DNA of 64,000 nt from Actinoplanes solisilvae (GCF_003999975.1 NZ_RJAC01000001.1:620001-684000); one strand, 5' to 3'. Shown: positions 26,110-34,773, numbered from the stretch's first letter. Notes: generated by a model not told the origin, from the letters alone. Program-made: numbers and translations.

Positions 26110-26943
26110 TCAGCGCATCAGCATCGTGCACGCGTCGGTGGTGTCCAGCACCAGATCAGCGGCGATGTCGACGGCCAGGCGCAACCTCAGCGGGTCGCCC
26201 TCCAGCGCGGCGAACGCCTGGTCGACCCGCTCGGCGAACTGTTGCGGGGCACCGGCCAGGGCGGCGGTCGCGGCCACCGCACCCTTCTCGTTGATCAGCC
26301 AGCGCCCGGCCGCTCCGTGCAGGGCATGCGCGCACACGCCGACCAACCGGAAGAGACAACCGGCCACGCACGCGGTGTCGGATCGGGCGATTCCCTTGCG
26401 CGCGAGCGTCACCAGGAAGTCGGCCTCCCACAGCCCCGCGACCAGGGCCTGGGCCAGTGCGGGCGGATAGGTCCGCAGGCGTTCGCGGAGCGCGCCCAGC
26501 TCGCCGGCCGGGTCACTCAGGACAAGACCGAGAGCAACTTCCCCGGCGTACGCATGGGACGCGAACCCGAGCGGGTGGCCGGCCTGCATGTGAAAGGCGT
26601 AGCGCCCGTGCTCCGCGTCGTCACACACAGCCCGTACGCGGTCAAGGTCGCGATAGATGAAGTCGAGCGCTCCACCGTCGACCGTGAGCCACCCGCCCCC
26701 GTCGACCCACGGCCCCCAGCCGCCGGGCTCGGTGAGCTGCCCGGACTCCCCCGCGAAGGCGCGAGCCACCACGCCGAGGCGATCCACGTCGAGCGGCGCG
26801 CGGTAATAGATGCCCAGGTCGGTGTCGGACTCCGGGGTGTGCGTGCCCCGGGCCCGGCTGCCGCCCAGCGCGACCGCCACGACGCCGGGCACCCGGGCGA
26901 CCTCGGCGGCGATCTCGGCGAGACGCGCGTCGCTCAGCCCCAC
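26110..26943 (-). CDS. Nucleotidyltransferase-domain protein
   Basis: This 277-residue protein has a Pol-beta-type nucleotidyltransferase domain at its N-terminus: GGSRARGTHTPESDTDLGIYY supplies the Gly-Ser motif and the first two metal-binding Asp residues, and LDFIYRD a later acidic position. The remaining 180 residues are helical, as in MNT-like and aminoglycoside-nucleotidyltransferase-like proteins. The target is unknown; possibilities include antibiotic or protein modification. The GTG start lies within the 3' end of the methyltransferase gene (10-base overlap), so the two are co-transcribed. Confidence 0.8.
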   Translation of the reverse strand: MGLSDARLAEIAAEVARVPGVVAVALGGSRARGTHTPESDTDLGIYYRAPLDVDRLGVVARAFAGESGQLTEPGGWGPWVDGGGWLTVDGGALDFIYRDLDRVRAVCDDAEHGRYAFHMQAGHPLGFASHAYAGEVALGLVLSDPAGELGALRERLRTYPPALAQALVAGLWEADFLVTLARKGIARSDTACVAGCLFRLVGVCAHALHGAAGRWLINEKGAVAATAALAGAPQQFAERVDQAFAALEGDPLRLRLAVDIAADLVLDTTDACTMLMR

Positions 26944-27689
26944 CGGCGTGCCTCGATCAGCACCCTGGTGGCGTACGAGACGAACTTGCCCTTCACGGTG
27001 ATCTCCTCATGCACGTCTCGCAGCCGGTCGCGGTACCTCTCGATTGTGAAGCCGGGCACCGTCCAGACCACCTTGCGCAGGAAGTGCGCCACCGCGGCGA
27101 TGTCATAGAACTCGGCGCGCAGGCGCTCCCCCCGTACGCGAAGAACCTCGAACCCGGCTGCCTCGGCCTCGGCCGCGATCTGCTCGGGGTGGCGGCCCTC
27201 GGGCGGCGGAAGTGGACCCATCATCGCCTCGGACAGCTCACGGTTGCTGCCGGCGCCGATCTGCTGGGACAGGAAGATCCCGCCGGGCCGCAGCACCCGC
27301 GCCGTCTCGGCCCACCCGGTGTGCACCGGATGGCGGCTGACCACCAGGTCGAACGTGCCGTCGCGGAACGGCAGCCCGGCCGTCTCGGCAACCGCGACCA
27401 CGTTTCCGCCCAGATTCTTCCTCGCGACCGCGAGATTCGGCGGCCACGACTCGACCGCGGCGACCAGCCCGGGTTCGCGGCCGGCTTGCGAGAGTGCGTA
27501 CGCGAACACCTCGCCCCCGCCGGTCTGCACGTCGAGCGCCGCTTCGGCGTGGGCCAGACGTGCGGCGACCAGGCCGGCGTAACCCCAGGAGGGCCGCTGC
27601 TCGGTCGCGCGGCCGGCGAACCAGGAGAAGTCCCAGCCTTCGAGGGGGACGGCTGCGGCCTCGTCGAGCAGCGCGTTGAAGGTAGTCAC
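26934..27689 (-). CDS. Class I SAM-dependent methyltransferase
   Basis: A methyltransferase of 251 residues. ALDVQTGGGEVFAYAL is motif I for S-adenosylmethionine binding, AVESWPPNLAVARKNL the ribose-binding strand, LPFRDGTFDLVVSRHPVH motif IV and ARVLRPGGIFLSQ motif VI. Trp- and Phe-rich flanking segments resemble small-molecule methyltransferases, but no substrate can be named. The GTG at 27689 is preceded by CAGACT six bases upstream, a possible leaderless -10. A 10-base overlap joins it to the nucleotidyltransferase gene. Confidence 0.83.
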   Translation of the reverse strand: MTTFNALLDEAAAVPLEGWDFSWFAGRATEQRPSWGYAGLVAARLAHAEAALDVQTGGGEVFAYALSQAGREPGLVAAVESWPPNLAVARKNLGGNVVAVAETAGLPFRDGTFDLVVSRHPVHTGWAETARVLRPGGIFLSQQIGAGSNRELSEAMMGPLPPPEGRHPEQIAAEAEAAGFEVLRVRGERLRAEFYDIAAVAHFLRKVVWTVPGFTIERYRDRLRDVHEEITVKGKFVSYATRVLIEARRWG

Positions 27690-27709
27690 CCGCGAAGTCT
27701 GGCCAGCCG

Positions 27710-28579
27710 CTACCGGCGGCCGCAATGCATTTGCGGGAGTTCGCCCAGGGCTTCCACGTCGAGCAACTCGATGTCCTGGTCGAGCACGGTGACCGAGCCG
27801 CCGAGCGCGACCGCACTCTCCGGCTGCCGCTCCGTCGGGCAGCCGTCGCGGCCGAGCGGCACGCACAGACGCAGACGCTTGCCGCAGTCCCGGTCTCCCC
27901 GGCGGGCGCCGAATGCGACCACCCGGTCCTGCGGTTCCTTGGTGACCGTGATGTCCATCAGCCTGCGGTCGGTCTCCTGGCCGTCGGTGACCGTCACCAG
28001 GTAGCGCAGGGTCTCCTCGCCGGGCGTGCCCGCACTCTGGACCTTCTTGGTGCCGCGCGGCAGGTCCGGGTCGCGCACCAGGCGGGTCTGGAAGGGCACT
28101 TCCCGCTTCTCGTACTCGGTGCGCGTGGTCAGCGCGGACGGCACCACACTGTCCCGGGGCACGACCTGGCGTACGGGGGCGGGCGCGGCGGCGTGCGGCG
28201 GCGCTTTCGCCGGGCGGCGGGGCTCGCGCGTGGCTGTCCTGTCGGCCTGATTCGACGTACGGGGTGCGGTGGCGCCCGGGTCGAAGCCGGGCTGGGCGAC
28301 CGCGCGCCTCGGTGCGGGCGCTCCGGCCTGGCCCCCGGCTGCTGTTCCGGCCGGCGGCGGCTCCTCGGCGGCGGCCTGGCCGACCGCCGTGACGATGCGG
28401 GGCGCGTCCGGGCCGTCCTTGGTCAGCGCGACGACCCCGGCCGCGGCACTGCCGAGCACGATGAGCAGAGCACTGGTGCCGGCCACCATCCGTACGGTGA
28501 AGGGCAGCCGGGCCCACCAAGACTTTCGTGGCATTTCGAGCAGTTGCTGCCAAGAGTCACTAGTTGTCTGGTTTTGCAC
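27710..28579 (-). CDS. Membrane-anchored G5-domain protein
   Basis: This 289-residue protein is made of a short cytoplasmic start, one membrane segment (near residues 30-52, VRMVAGTSALLIVLGSAAAG), a long Pro/Ala-rich linker, a G5 domain (near residues 158-225, with EVPFQTRLVRDPDLPRGTKK and YLVTVTDGQETDRRLM), and a C-terminal tail with three Cys. G5 domains are found in secreted cell-wall proteins such as resuscitation factors and adhesins, where they bind glycans. No enzymatic domain is present. The GTG at 28579 is used; an ATG at 28531 would also preserve the membrane segment. Confidence 0.82.
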   Translation of the reverse strand: MQNQTTSDSWQQLLEMPRKSWWARLPFTVRMVAGTSALLIVLGSAAAGVVALTKDGPDAPRIVTAVGQAAAEEPPPAGTAAGGQAGAPAPRRAVAQPGFDPGATAPRTSNQADRTATREPRRPAKAPPHAAAPAPVRQVVPRDSVVPSALTTRTEYEKREVPFQTRLVRDPDLPRGTKKVQSAGTPGEETLRYLVTVTDGQETDRRLMDITVTKEPQDRVVAFGARRGDRDCGKRLRLCVPLGRDGCPTERQPESAVALGGSVTVLDQDIELLDVEALGELPQMHCGRR

Positions 28580-28597
28580 CCAAGCATTGTGCAGCGC

Positions 28598-28638
28598 GAG
28601 GCCCCGGACGCAACCATCCGGGGCCTCGTGGCGTTTTT
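28598..28638. terminator. Strong intrinsic terminator hairpin
   Basis: The arms GAGGCCCCGGA (28598-28608) and TCCGGGGCCTC (28617-28627) pair perfectly over 11 bp; TTTTT follows at 28634-28638 on the plus strand. Both flanking genes are on the minus strand, where the hairpin would end the FMN reductase message but has no T-run, so the best T-tract faces plus-strand transcription. Confidence 0.8.
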
Positions 28639-28673
28639 GATCTATTCAGGTTTCAGCTTGCCCTGCTGGATGC

Positions 28674-29237
28674 TCAGGCGGCCTTGCGGAGCGGCTCGAG
28701 GGCCTTGCTCCACGCGACGGTCTGGTCGAGCACGGTGTTCAGGGCCTGCACCTGGTAGTCGTTCGGCAGGAACTTGCTGAAGTTCTCGAAGTCGTTCATG
28801 AGCGACAGCAGAACCTGGGCGCGGACGTCGGCCAGCTGGAGCTCGGCCGAGATCAGACGCAGGTGCTCGACGGCGCGAGCGCCACCGACCGAGCCGTAGC
28901 CGACGAAGCCGACGGCCTTGTTGTTCCACTCCTTGTACAGGAAGTCGATCGCGTTCTTCAGGGCACCGGACGTGGAGTGGTTGTACTCCGGGGTCACGAT
29001 GATGAAGCCGTCGAACGAGTCGATCTTCTGCGCCCACTCGAGGGTGTGCGGCTTGCTGTACATGTCCATCGACGGCGGCACGGCCTCGTCGAGGTGGGGC
29101 AGGTTGTAGTCGAGCAGGTCGACCAGCTCGTACTCGGCGTCGGAACGCTTGGACGCGATGTCCAGGACCCACTTGGCAACGGCCTCACCGTTACGACCGG
29201 GGCGGGTGCTGCCGAGGATAATTCCGATCTTGGTCAT
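28674..29237 (-). CDS. NADPH-dependent FMN reductase family protein
   Basis: This flavodoxin-like enzyme of 187 residues reduces FMN, quinones, azo or nitro compounds with NAD(P)H. GSTRPGRNGEAVAKWV (9-24) binds the FMN phosphate, TPEYNHSTSGALKNAIDFL near residue 82 is the family hallmark, and GYGSVGGARAVEHLR is the later flavin loop. It is divergent from a MarR regulator. Such pairs often respond to quinones or electrophiles, which suggests a detoxification role here. Confidence 0.92.
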   Translation of the reverse strand: MTKIGIILGSTRPGRNGEAVAKWVLDIASKRSDAEYELVDLLDYNLPHLDEAVPPSMDMYSKPHTLEWAQKIDSFDGFIIVTPEYNHSTSGALKNAIDFLYKEWNNKAVGFVGYGSVGGARAVEHLRLISAELQLADVRAQVLLSLMNDFENFSKFLPNDYQVQALNTVLDQTVAWSKALEPLRKAA

Positions 29238-29292
29238 CGGGGGGCTCTCTTCCTAGCTGTCTTGCTACCTGTGCGCTGTGTCCTTGCGCTCT

Positions 29293-29326
29293 AACTTGCT
29301 TTGTCAAACAACTATTCCCACAAGTT
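29293..29326. promoter_or_regulatory. Inverted repeats between the FMN reductase and marR genes
   Basis: TTTGTCAAA (29300-29308) is a short perfect palindrome, nested in outer arms AACTTG (29293-29298) and CAAGTT (29321-29326). Either could be the MarR operator for the divergent promoters. The region is AT-rich relative to its surroundings. Confidence 0.5.
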
Positions 29327-29331
29327 CGGCC

Positions 29332-29337
29332 TACGAT
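29332..29337 (+). promoter_or_regulatory. -10 box TACGAT for marR
   Basis: TANNNT box ending seven bases before the ATG at 29345: leaderless signature. Confidence 0.55.
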
Positions 29338-29344
29338 CAACCTC

Positions 29345-29836
29345 ATGTCCGCCACATCACCTGACCCGGCCGTGCTGCCGCCGGGCCTCACCGCACTCAC
29401 CGCCCCGGAGGAGGCGGTCATCCGCGCGCTCGGCCGCATGCTGGTCGTTCTTCCCCGGGTCATGAACGCTGACCTGGAAAAAGACCGTCGCATGTCGCTC
29501 AGCGAATACACCGTTCTGCGACACCTCTCCGAGTCGCCGGACGACCGCATGCGGATGAGCGAACTGGCCCAGGCCTGTGACATGTCGCTCAGCGGCATGA
29601 CCCGGCTGGCCGCCAAACTGGAATCCCTCGGCTACCTCGAGCGCGTCAAATGCGACGAGGACGCCCGCGGCTGGAACGCCGTACTGACCGACGCGGGCCT
29701 CGCCCGCCTGCGCGAGGCCTGGCCCAGTCACCTGGCCAGCGTCCGCCGGCACGTCTTCGACCACCTCGGCGACCTCGACCTCGACCAGCTCGCCGGCGTT
29801 CTCAACAAGATCGCCAGCGACGCCGAGGGCCGATGA
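29345..29836 (+). CDS. MarR-family transcriptional regulator
   Basis: This regulator of 163 residues has the winged helix-turn-helix fold: SLSEYTVLRHL, then MRMSELAQACDMSLSGMTRLAAKLESLGYLER (recognition helix), then a wing with DEDARGWNAVLTDAGLARL. It probably binds the inverted repeats in the gap to the FMN reductase gene and responds to small aromatic or oxidising compounds. Its ATG follows a -10 box without a leader, and the next gene (GNAT) overlaps its stop by four bases. Confidence 0.9.
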   Translation: MSATSPDPAVLPPGLTALTAPEEAVIRALGRMLVVLPRVMNADLEKDRRMSLSEYTVLRHLSESPDDRMRMSELAQACDMSLSGMTRLAAKLESLGYLERVKCDEDARGWNAVLTDAGLARLREAWPSHLASVRRHVFDHLGDLDLDQLAGVLNKIASDAEGR

Positions 29837-30285
29837 TCACCATCGAGGAGCGCCGCTGGGACGACGACGCGGGCGCCGCCCTGCGCGCCGCCCAGCGGGC
29901 CGAGCTCGACCAGCGCTACGGCAGCGACGACCACGAGCCCGGCTCGCCGCCGTCCGCCGACGACATCGACCTCTTCCTGGTGGCGCTCGACCCCTCGGGA
30001 CACGCCGTGGGCTGCGGAGCCCTCCGGCGCCTCGACAAGGCCAGCGCCGAGATAAAGCGCATGTACGTGACCCCGGCCAGCCGTGGCACCGGCATCGCGA
30101 GCGCGCTTCTGCGCGCCCTGGAGGACGCGGCGGCGAACCGGGGCTGGACGACCCTGAGACTGGAGACCGGAACGGCCCAGCCCGACGCGATCCGCTTCTA
30201 CGAGCGCGAGGGTTATCGGGAGATCCCGCTCTACGGGCCGTACGTGGGGTCGACGCTCTCGCTCTGCTACGAACGAACGCTGTGA
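29833..30285 (+). CDS. GNAT-family N-acetyltransferase
   Basis: This acetyl-CoA-dependent transferase has 150 residues. IKRMYVTPASRGTGIASALL is motif A, with the pyrophosphate-binding R-G-T-G-I-A, and RLETGTAQPDAIRFYEREGY is motif B. The acceptor is unknown. The ATG overlaps the marR stop (ATGA), so the two are co-expressed, possibly as a detoxification module with the FMN reductase. Confidence 0.87.
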   Translation: MITIEERRWDDDAGAALRAAQRAELDQRYGSDDHEPGSPPSADDIDLFLVALDPSGHAVGCGALRRLDKASAEIKRMYVTPASRGTGIASALLRALEDAAANRGWTTLRLETGTAQPDAIRFYEREGYREIPLYGPYVGSTLSLCYERTL

Positions 30286-30321
30286 GACGGACGGTCGCCG
30301 GACACTCCCCCGGCGGTCGCC

Positions 30322-32058
30322 CTACCGGCGGCGCCAGACTGAGAAGCGGCCCTTGTCGCTGGCCAGCAGAAGCTCGTAGCCGTACCTCTGACCGTCCCAG
30401 TTGATCTTCTGGTCGGGGTAGTAGCGGCCGACCACGACGTCGAAGTCGCCCGGCTGCGTGTCGTCGTCGAGCAGCGTGAACTCGGTCCAGTGCACGTCGT
30501 GGTAGAGGACGTAGTAGGCCTCGTTGGAGATTCTCGGCGTGAAGGCGACCGAGTCACCGGGGCCGACGCCGATCTTCTCGAGGTTCACCGGCAGGGTGTA
30601 GCGGTTGGCGAGCGGCTGAATCACCCGATCGCGCATCACCGACATCGTCACGACGTTCGCCAGCACCACCAGCGCGAGCAACGGGATCATCAGCCGGCGT
30701 ACGCCCACGAGGGCCACGAAGACGATCAAGCCGGTCAGGCCGATCGCGGCACCGACATAGGGCCGCATCGAGCTGAAGCCGCCCGTGATGGTGATGAAGT
30801 CCGGGCCACCGAACGCGCCGTAGCCCAGCCTGTTCCCACGTTCGGCGACGTAGTCGAGCCGGTACGCGATCACGACACCGCCGCCGAGGAGGATCAGCGC
30901 GGGCAGGACCGCGTACTTCAGGCGCGTACGCAGCCTGGTGCCGGCCAGCACGGCGAAGCCGAACAAGATCCAGAACGGGACGAAGACCTGCACGTAGCGC
31001 GAGTAGATCGCGTCGGCCCGGGTGTCGAGCAGACCGGCCAGGACCACGGCCGCCGCGAGGGTGACGCCGAGCGTGCTGAGGACCGCCACGGCCGAGGTCC
31101 CGCGGAACGCCCGGTCACGCGTCGGCCGGAACAACTCGAGGGCGCTGACCGCCCAGGCGATGCCGGCCAGACCGCCGGTCACCACGCACATGTACCAGAT
31201 GTTGGTGCCGGCCGAGGAGAGGAGAACCGTGAGGCGCTGGCCGTCGGTGAGGATCTCGGTGGTGCCGCCGCCGACGATGTCGCCGCGCAGGTGGACCTTG
31301 TCGCCGACCAGGGAGATCACGGCCTGGTTCAGAACAACGGCCACCGCCACGGGCAGCGCGGCCCAGCCGACAACGCCCCAGCTCGCGCGTCGCCGGAACA
31401 GCATCCAGGCCAGCAACGCGCCGAGGACGACGGTGAGGATCGTGCCGCGGATGTGGATCAGGTAGAGCGCGCCGGTCAACGCGCCGGTGGCGATCGCCGC
31501 GATCCTGCGGTGCGGATCAGTGAGCCACCAGTGGATCGCCAGGAACCAGCCCAGCAGGACCGGCGCCATGATCGAGTCGGTGATGCCGGTCAGCGACCAG
31601 AAGACGCCGGCCGGCATCGAGGCCGAGACGAACGCGGCGGCGATCGCGATCCAGGTCTTCAGCCCGAACATCCGGCGGGCCAGCAGATAAGCCACCGGCA
31701 GCGTCAGGGCACTGATCAGGGCGTTGACGACTTGGACGATCTTGTACGACGTCACGAAGTCGAGGCCGAACAAAAAGGCGGGCGAGACGAGCAGTGGGTA
31801 GCCGATGCGGCGCAGCAGCGGCGTCTCCGAACTGAAGCCGCCCGGACCGCCGGCGATCGCCCGCGCCGCGTTCAGGTAACTGTCCTCATCGGCGTGCGCG
31901 ATGGGGTGAGTGATCTGATGGCCGAGCCAGAGCCGCCACACCACTCCGGCGAGCCAGCCCACGGCCAAGACGGTGATGACCAGCCATCGGGTGCGGCCGT
32001 GGCGCTTTTCCGGTGCCACCGCCAGGGCTTGCGGGATCGGCATGACCTCAGTCGCCAT
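30322..32058 (-). CDS. GT-C-type membrane glycosyltransferase or related membrane protein
   Basis: This 578-residue protein has about 11-12 hydrophobic helices and a C-terminal extracytoplasmic domain (FDVVVGRYYPDQ near the end). The first outside loop carries HADEDSYLNAARAI, an acidic motif placed as in lipid-phosphate-sugar-dependent GT-C enzymes (GT39/GT83-like). It is divergent from a DUF2304-GT2-GtrA operon that would make and flip a polyprenyl-phosphate sugar, which supports a role as the final transferase to a cell-surface acceptor. The start could be either the ATG at 32058 or that at 32043, and neither has a strong ribosome site. Confidence 0.7.
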   Translation of the reverse strand: MATEVMPIPQALAVAPEKRHGRTRWLVITVLAVGWLAGVVWRLWLGHQITHPIAHADEDSYLNAARAIAGGPGGFSSETPLLRRIGYPLLVSPAFLFGLDFVTSYKIVQVVNALISALTLPVAYLLARRMFGLKTWIAIAAAFVSASMPAGVFWSLTGITDSIMAPVLLGWFLAIHWWLTDPHRRIAAIATGALTGALYLIHIRGTILTVVLGALLAWMLFRRRASWGVVGWAALPVAVAVVLNQAVISLVGDKVHLRGDIVGGGTTEILTDGQRLTVLLSSAGTNIWYMCVVTGGLAGIAWAVSALELFRPTRDRAFRGTSAVAVLSTLGVTLAAAVVLAGLLDTRADAIYSRYVQVFVPFWILFGFAVLAGTRLRTRLKYAVLPALILLGGGVVIAYRLDYVAERGNRLGYGAFGGPDFITITGGFSSMRPYVGAAIGLTGLIVFVALVGVRRLMIPLLALVVLANVVTMSVMRDRVIQPLANRYTLPVNLEKIGVGPGDSVAFTPRISNEAYYVLYHDVHWTEFTLLDDDTQPGDFDVVVGRYYPDQKINWDGQRYGYELLLASDKGRFSVWRRR

Positions 32059-32374
32059 GGTGATCGTTTTCTTCCTGCCTGAATGGGCGGACCGCTGGGC
32101 ATCGGCAGACGGCCGGAGATGCCGGCCACGCGACCGTCCGAGGTGCCGGTGGCTACGTCACTAACTGATCGGCGACACGGTAGCAACGGGCTGGTAGCCC
32201 TCAGTTACGCTGCGCACACACCCGGACAACCACAGTGGGTATTTGCTTCGTCCACTGTCACTCACCCGAAGGACAACGGGAACCGAGTGGGGGTTGCTCT
32301 CGCTCGACCCCTTGCGGCCCGCATCATACAGTAGGGTCCGCTCGTTGAAGGGACGGGGATAGCGGGGGATATCA
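32059..32374. other. 316-base divergent intergenic region
   Basis: No gene is supported. It includes an inverted repeat ACAGTGG (32232-32238) and CCACTGT (32252-32258) and, towards 32375, TACAGT near 32328 as a possible -10 and a GGGGGA ribosome site just before the DUF2304 start. The repeat may be a regulator site for both directions. Confidence 0.45.
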
Positions 32375-32740
32375 ATGAGGCTTATTTTCGTGACGGCGAC
32401 GACCGGGCTCATCATGCTGGTCGGCATCTTCGAACTGCTGCGACGACGGCAACTGCGCGAGAAGTACGGTGCATTGTGGCTGCTGGTGGCACTTGCGGTG
32501 CTTCCGCTGTCGTTCGTTCCGACGCTGCTCGACGGGCTGTCCTCGTTTCTCGGTATCGCGTCCGGATTGAGCCTCTTCCTCTTCCTGAGCATCGCCTTCC
32601 TGCTCGCGGTGGCCGCGCATCTCTCCTGGGAGAGCAGCCGCCTCGAGGAGGAAACCCGCAGCCTGTCCGAAGAAATCGCTCTACTTAGGGCGGATGTGGC
32701 CGAACTGCAGGAGTTGCGCGAGGGAGCGAAAACGCCGTGA
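32375..32740 (+). CDS. DUF2304 membrane protein
   Basis: This protein of 121 residues has three hydrophobic segments, a basic RRRQLREKYGALWLLVAL motif between the first two, and a C-terminal coiled coil (ESSRLEEETRSLSEEIALLRAD). This is the layout of DUF2304 proteins, which are usually encoded beside GT2 glycosyltransferases and are thought to assist them in the membrane. GGGGGA precedes the ATG. Its stop overlaps the start of the GT2 gene. Confidence 0.85.
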   Translation: MRLIFVTATTGLIMLVGIFELLRRRQLREKYGALWLLVALAVLPLSFVPTLLDGLSSFLGIASGLSLFLFLSIAFLLAVAAHLSWESSRLEEETRSLSEEIALLRADVAELQELREGAKTP

Positions 32741-33441
32741 CCGCGACCGCCGACCGCACCCTGACGATCCTGCCCGCGTGGAACGAGGCCGAGTCCATCG
32801 CCGCGGTCATCAAGGAGCTTCAGCACGAGATCCCCGGCATGGACATCCTGGTCGTCGACGACTGCTCCGGCGACGCGACCGCCCTGGTCGCGCGGGAAGC
32901 AGGCGCGAAGGTCGTCCGGCTGCCCTACAACCTCGGGGTCGGCGGCGCCCGCAGGCTCGGCTACCGGTACGCCGTCGAGCACGGCTACGAGGTCGCCGTG
33001 CAAATGGACGCCGACGGGCAGCACGACCCTCGGTACATCCGCGACATGGTGCTGGCCCTGAACACCGCCGACCTCGTCATCGGCGCCCGGTTCGCCGGCG
33101 AGGGCGAATACCAGGTCAGGGGCCCGCGGCAGTGGGCGATGAAGCTGCTGTCGAAGGCGCTGTCGGCGATCGCCCGTACGCGGCTGACCGACACGACCTC
33201 GGGCTTCCGGGCCTGCCGCGGCGAGCTGATCAACTTTTACTCACGCAACTTCCCGGTCGAATACCTGGGCGACACGGTCGACACGATCGTGCAGGCGAGG
33301 CGATCCGGCTACGTGATCAGACAGGTCCCGGTCTCGATGCGCCCCCGCCAGGGCGGCACCCCCAGCGCCTCCCCGGTGAAGTCGATGATCTACCTGCTCC
33401 GCTCCGGGCTCGCCCTGCTCCTGGCCCTGGTCCGCCGTTGA
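32737..33441 (+). CDS. GT2 glycosyltransferase (polyprenyl-phosphate sugar synthase type)
   Basis: This cytoplasmic enzyme of 234 residues probably moves a sugar from a nucleotide donor to polyprenyl phosphate. ILPAWNEAESIAAVIKEL opens the GT-A fold, DILVVDDCSGDAT holds the donor site, YNLGVGGARRLGYRYA follows, and MDADGQHD is the metal-binding DxD-type motif. TSGFRACR is typical of Dpm1-like enzymes. The GTG start overlaps the DUF2304 gene, and its stop overlaps the GtrA start (TTGA). Confidence 0.9.
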   Translation: MTATADRTLTILPAWNEAESIAAVIKELQHEIPGMDILVVDDCSGDATALVAREAGAKVVRLPYNLGVGGARRLGYRYAVEHGYEVAVQMDADGQHDPRYIRDMVLALNTADLVIGARFAGEGEYQVRGPRQWAMKLLSKALSAIARTRLTDTTSGFRACRGELINFYSRNFPVEYLGDTVDTIVQARRSGYVIRQVPVSMRPRQGGTPSASPVKSMIYLLRSGLALLLALVRR

Positions 33442-33854
33442 CAACCGGCGTAGAGCTGGGCCGGGCCGCCCTGCGCGTGACTCGCAGCAGCGGCTTCCGG
33501 TTCCTGATCGTCGGAGGCACCAGCGTCGTCGTGGACGCGGGCCTGCTGTGGGTGCTGCACGGAGTGTTCGGCCTGTGGCTCTCCCCGGCGACCGCGCTGG
33601 CCTTCCTGACCGGCTTCGTCGTCAACTTCGTCCTGAACCGCCAGTGGGCCTTCTCGTCGTCATCCTCCGACGGCCGGCTGCACCACCAGCTCGCCCGATA
33701 TCTGGCCCTGGTCGCCGCGAACCTGCTGGTCACCGTGCTGCTGGTCAAGGCCCTGACCGCGCTCGGACTGATGTACCTGATCGCCAAGATCCTCACCACC
33801 GCCGTCCTCTCGACGGCGAACTACTTCGTCTCCCGCAAGTACGTCTTCGTCTGA
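33438..33854 (+). CDS. GtrA-family membrane protein
   Basis: This 138-residue protein has four hydrophobic helices with the GtrA pattern: RFLIVGGTSVVVDAGLLWVL, then GFVVNFVLNRQWAF and NYFVSRKYVFV at the end. GtrA proteins are thought to flip or position polyprenyl-phosphate sugars. The TTG at 33438 is chosen because it overlaps the upstream stop exactly, as with the other couplings in this operon. It completes a three-gene DUF2304-GT2-GtrA operon. Confidence 0.88.
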   Translation: MTTGVELGRAALRVTRSSGFRFLIVGGTSVVVDAGLLWVLHGVFGLWLSPATALAFLTGFVVNFVLNRQWAFSSSSSDGRLHHQLARYLALVAANLLVTVLLVKALTALGLMYLIAKILTTAVLSTANYFVSRKYVFV

Positions 33855-33904
33855 CGCCGCTTAATTCGTCCTATGTGGCGGGTGTTCACTGGTCTAATCG
33901 CGGG

Positions 33905-34750
33905 GTGAACGACAAGTCTTCGCCCAGTGAGCCGCTGACGTGGGGCGTCGCGGCCACCGTGAGCCGGGATGCCTTCGTGCGGCAGCGGGCGGGCCGGAAA
34001 CGACCGGGCACACGGCACTTCGTTCCGGGCGCCAAAATCTGGGTGCTGCCCGTCATCTGGGGCGACGGTGGCGACCAACGCTACGTGGTCGGCACCCGTC
34101 GCGGCACCGGGGGCCGCAGCCTCATCCGGCTCGTGATGAACACCGACTACCTGGTGAACTACCGGGTCAGACCGGTCTACAGCCCGAAGCTCTACGCGGC
34201 GATGGGGCAACCCGGCGGGCCGAGGCTCTACCCGTCCCGGGAAGAAGCCGGCGAGGTGGTGCGATGGTGGAAGTGGGAGCGGACCCGCATGCCGCATCTT
34301 CTGCTCCAGGAACGGCCGGGCGAGATGCACAACGCCGACGAGACGTGCGAGTTCTGCGACGGGCGCGACGCCGCCCGGGCCGGCGTCGGGGTCGAAGGCA
34401 ACCCGTACACCGAGCCGTCGCACGCCCCGGCCGGCACGGTCGACTGGTGGTCCACCGATCACGGCATGTGGCAATCCGGGTGGCTCACCGAGACGCACCG
34501 CGTTGTCGTGCACCGGCTCAGCGATCTGGGCCTGCAGCACATCGCCCTCGATCGCCGCAGGATGCGGGCCCGGGCGGAGTCGACGGCTCGGACCGTGGTC
34601 GGCCGGACCGTCGCCGAGCTGGAGGCGGACGGCCTCGGCCGCAACCGCCTCAGATTCATCCGCGGCGACTACCAGCCCCGCGTGATGGACGGCATCGTGC
34701 ACGCCTGGCTCGACGAGACCGACCGGGTGATCCGGACCCAGGCCGGCTGA
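33905..34750 (+). CDS. Uncharacterised protein with a CxxC motif
   Basis: This soluble protein of 281 residues has no family I can name. It is rich in Trp and Arg, and HNADETCEFCDGR near residue 140 might bind a metal. Middle segments include YVVGTRRGTGGRSLIRLVMN and GPRLYPSREEAGEVVRWWKW, and the last third is predicted helical. The GTG at 33905 is used because the frame has strong coding bias from there on and CGGGG lies just before it; no better start is visible. It sits between the GtrA operon and a convergent membrane-protein gene. Confidence 0.65.
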   Translation: MNDKSSPSEPLTWGVAATVSRDAFVRQRAGRKRPGTRHFVPGAKIWVLPVIWGDGGDQRYVVGTRRGTGGRSLIRLVMNTDYLVNYRVRPVYSPKLYAAMGQPGGPRLYPSREEAGEVVRWWKWERTRMPHLLLQERPGEMHNADETCEFCDGRDAARAGVGVEGNPYTEPSHAPAGTVDWWSTDHGMWQSGWLTETHRVVVHRLSDLGLQHIALDRRRMRARAESTARTVVGRTVAELEADGLGRNRLRFIRGDYQPRVMDGIVHAWLDETDRVIRTQAG

Positions 34751-34773
34751 CCGGCCTGGCCGGGCGGCGCGAT

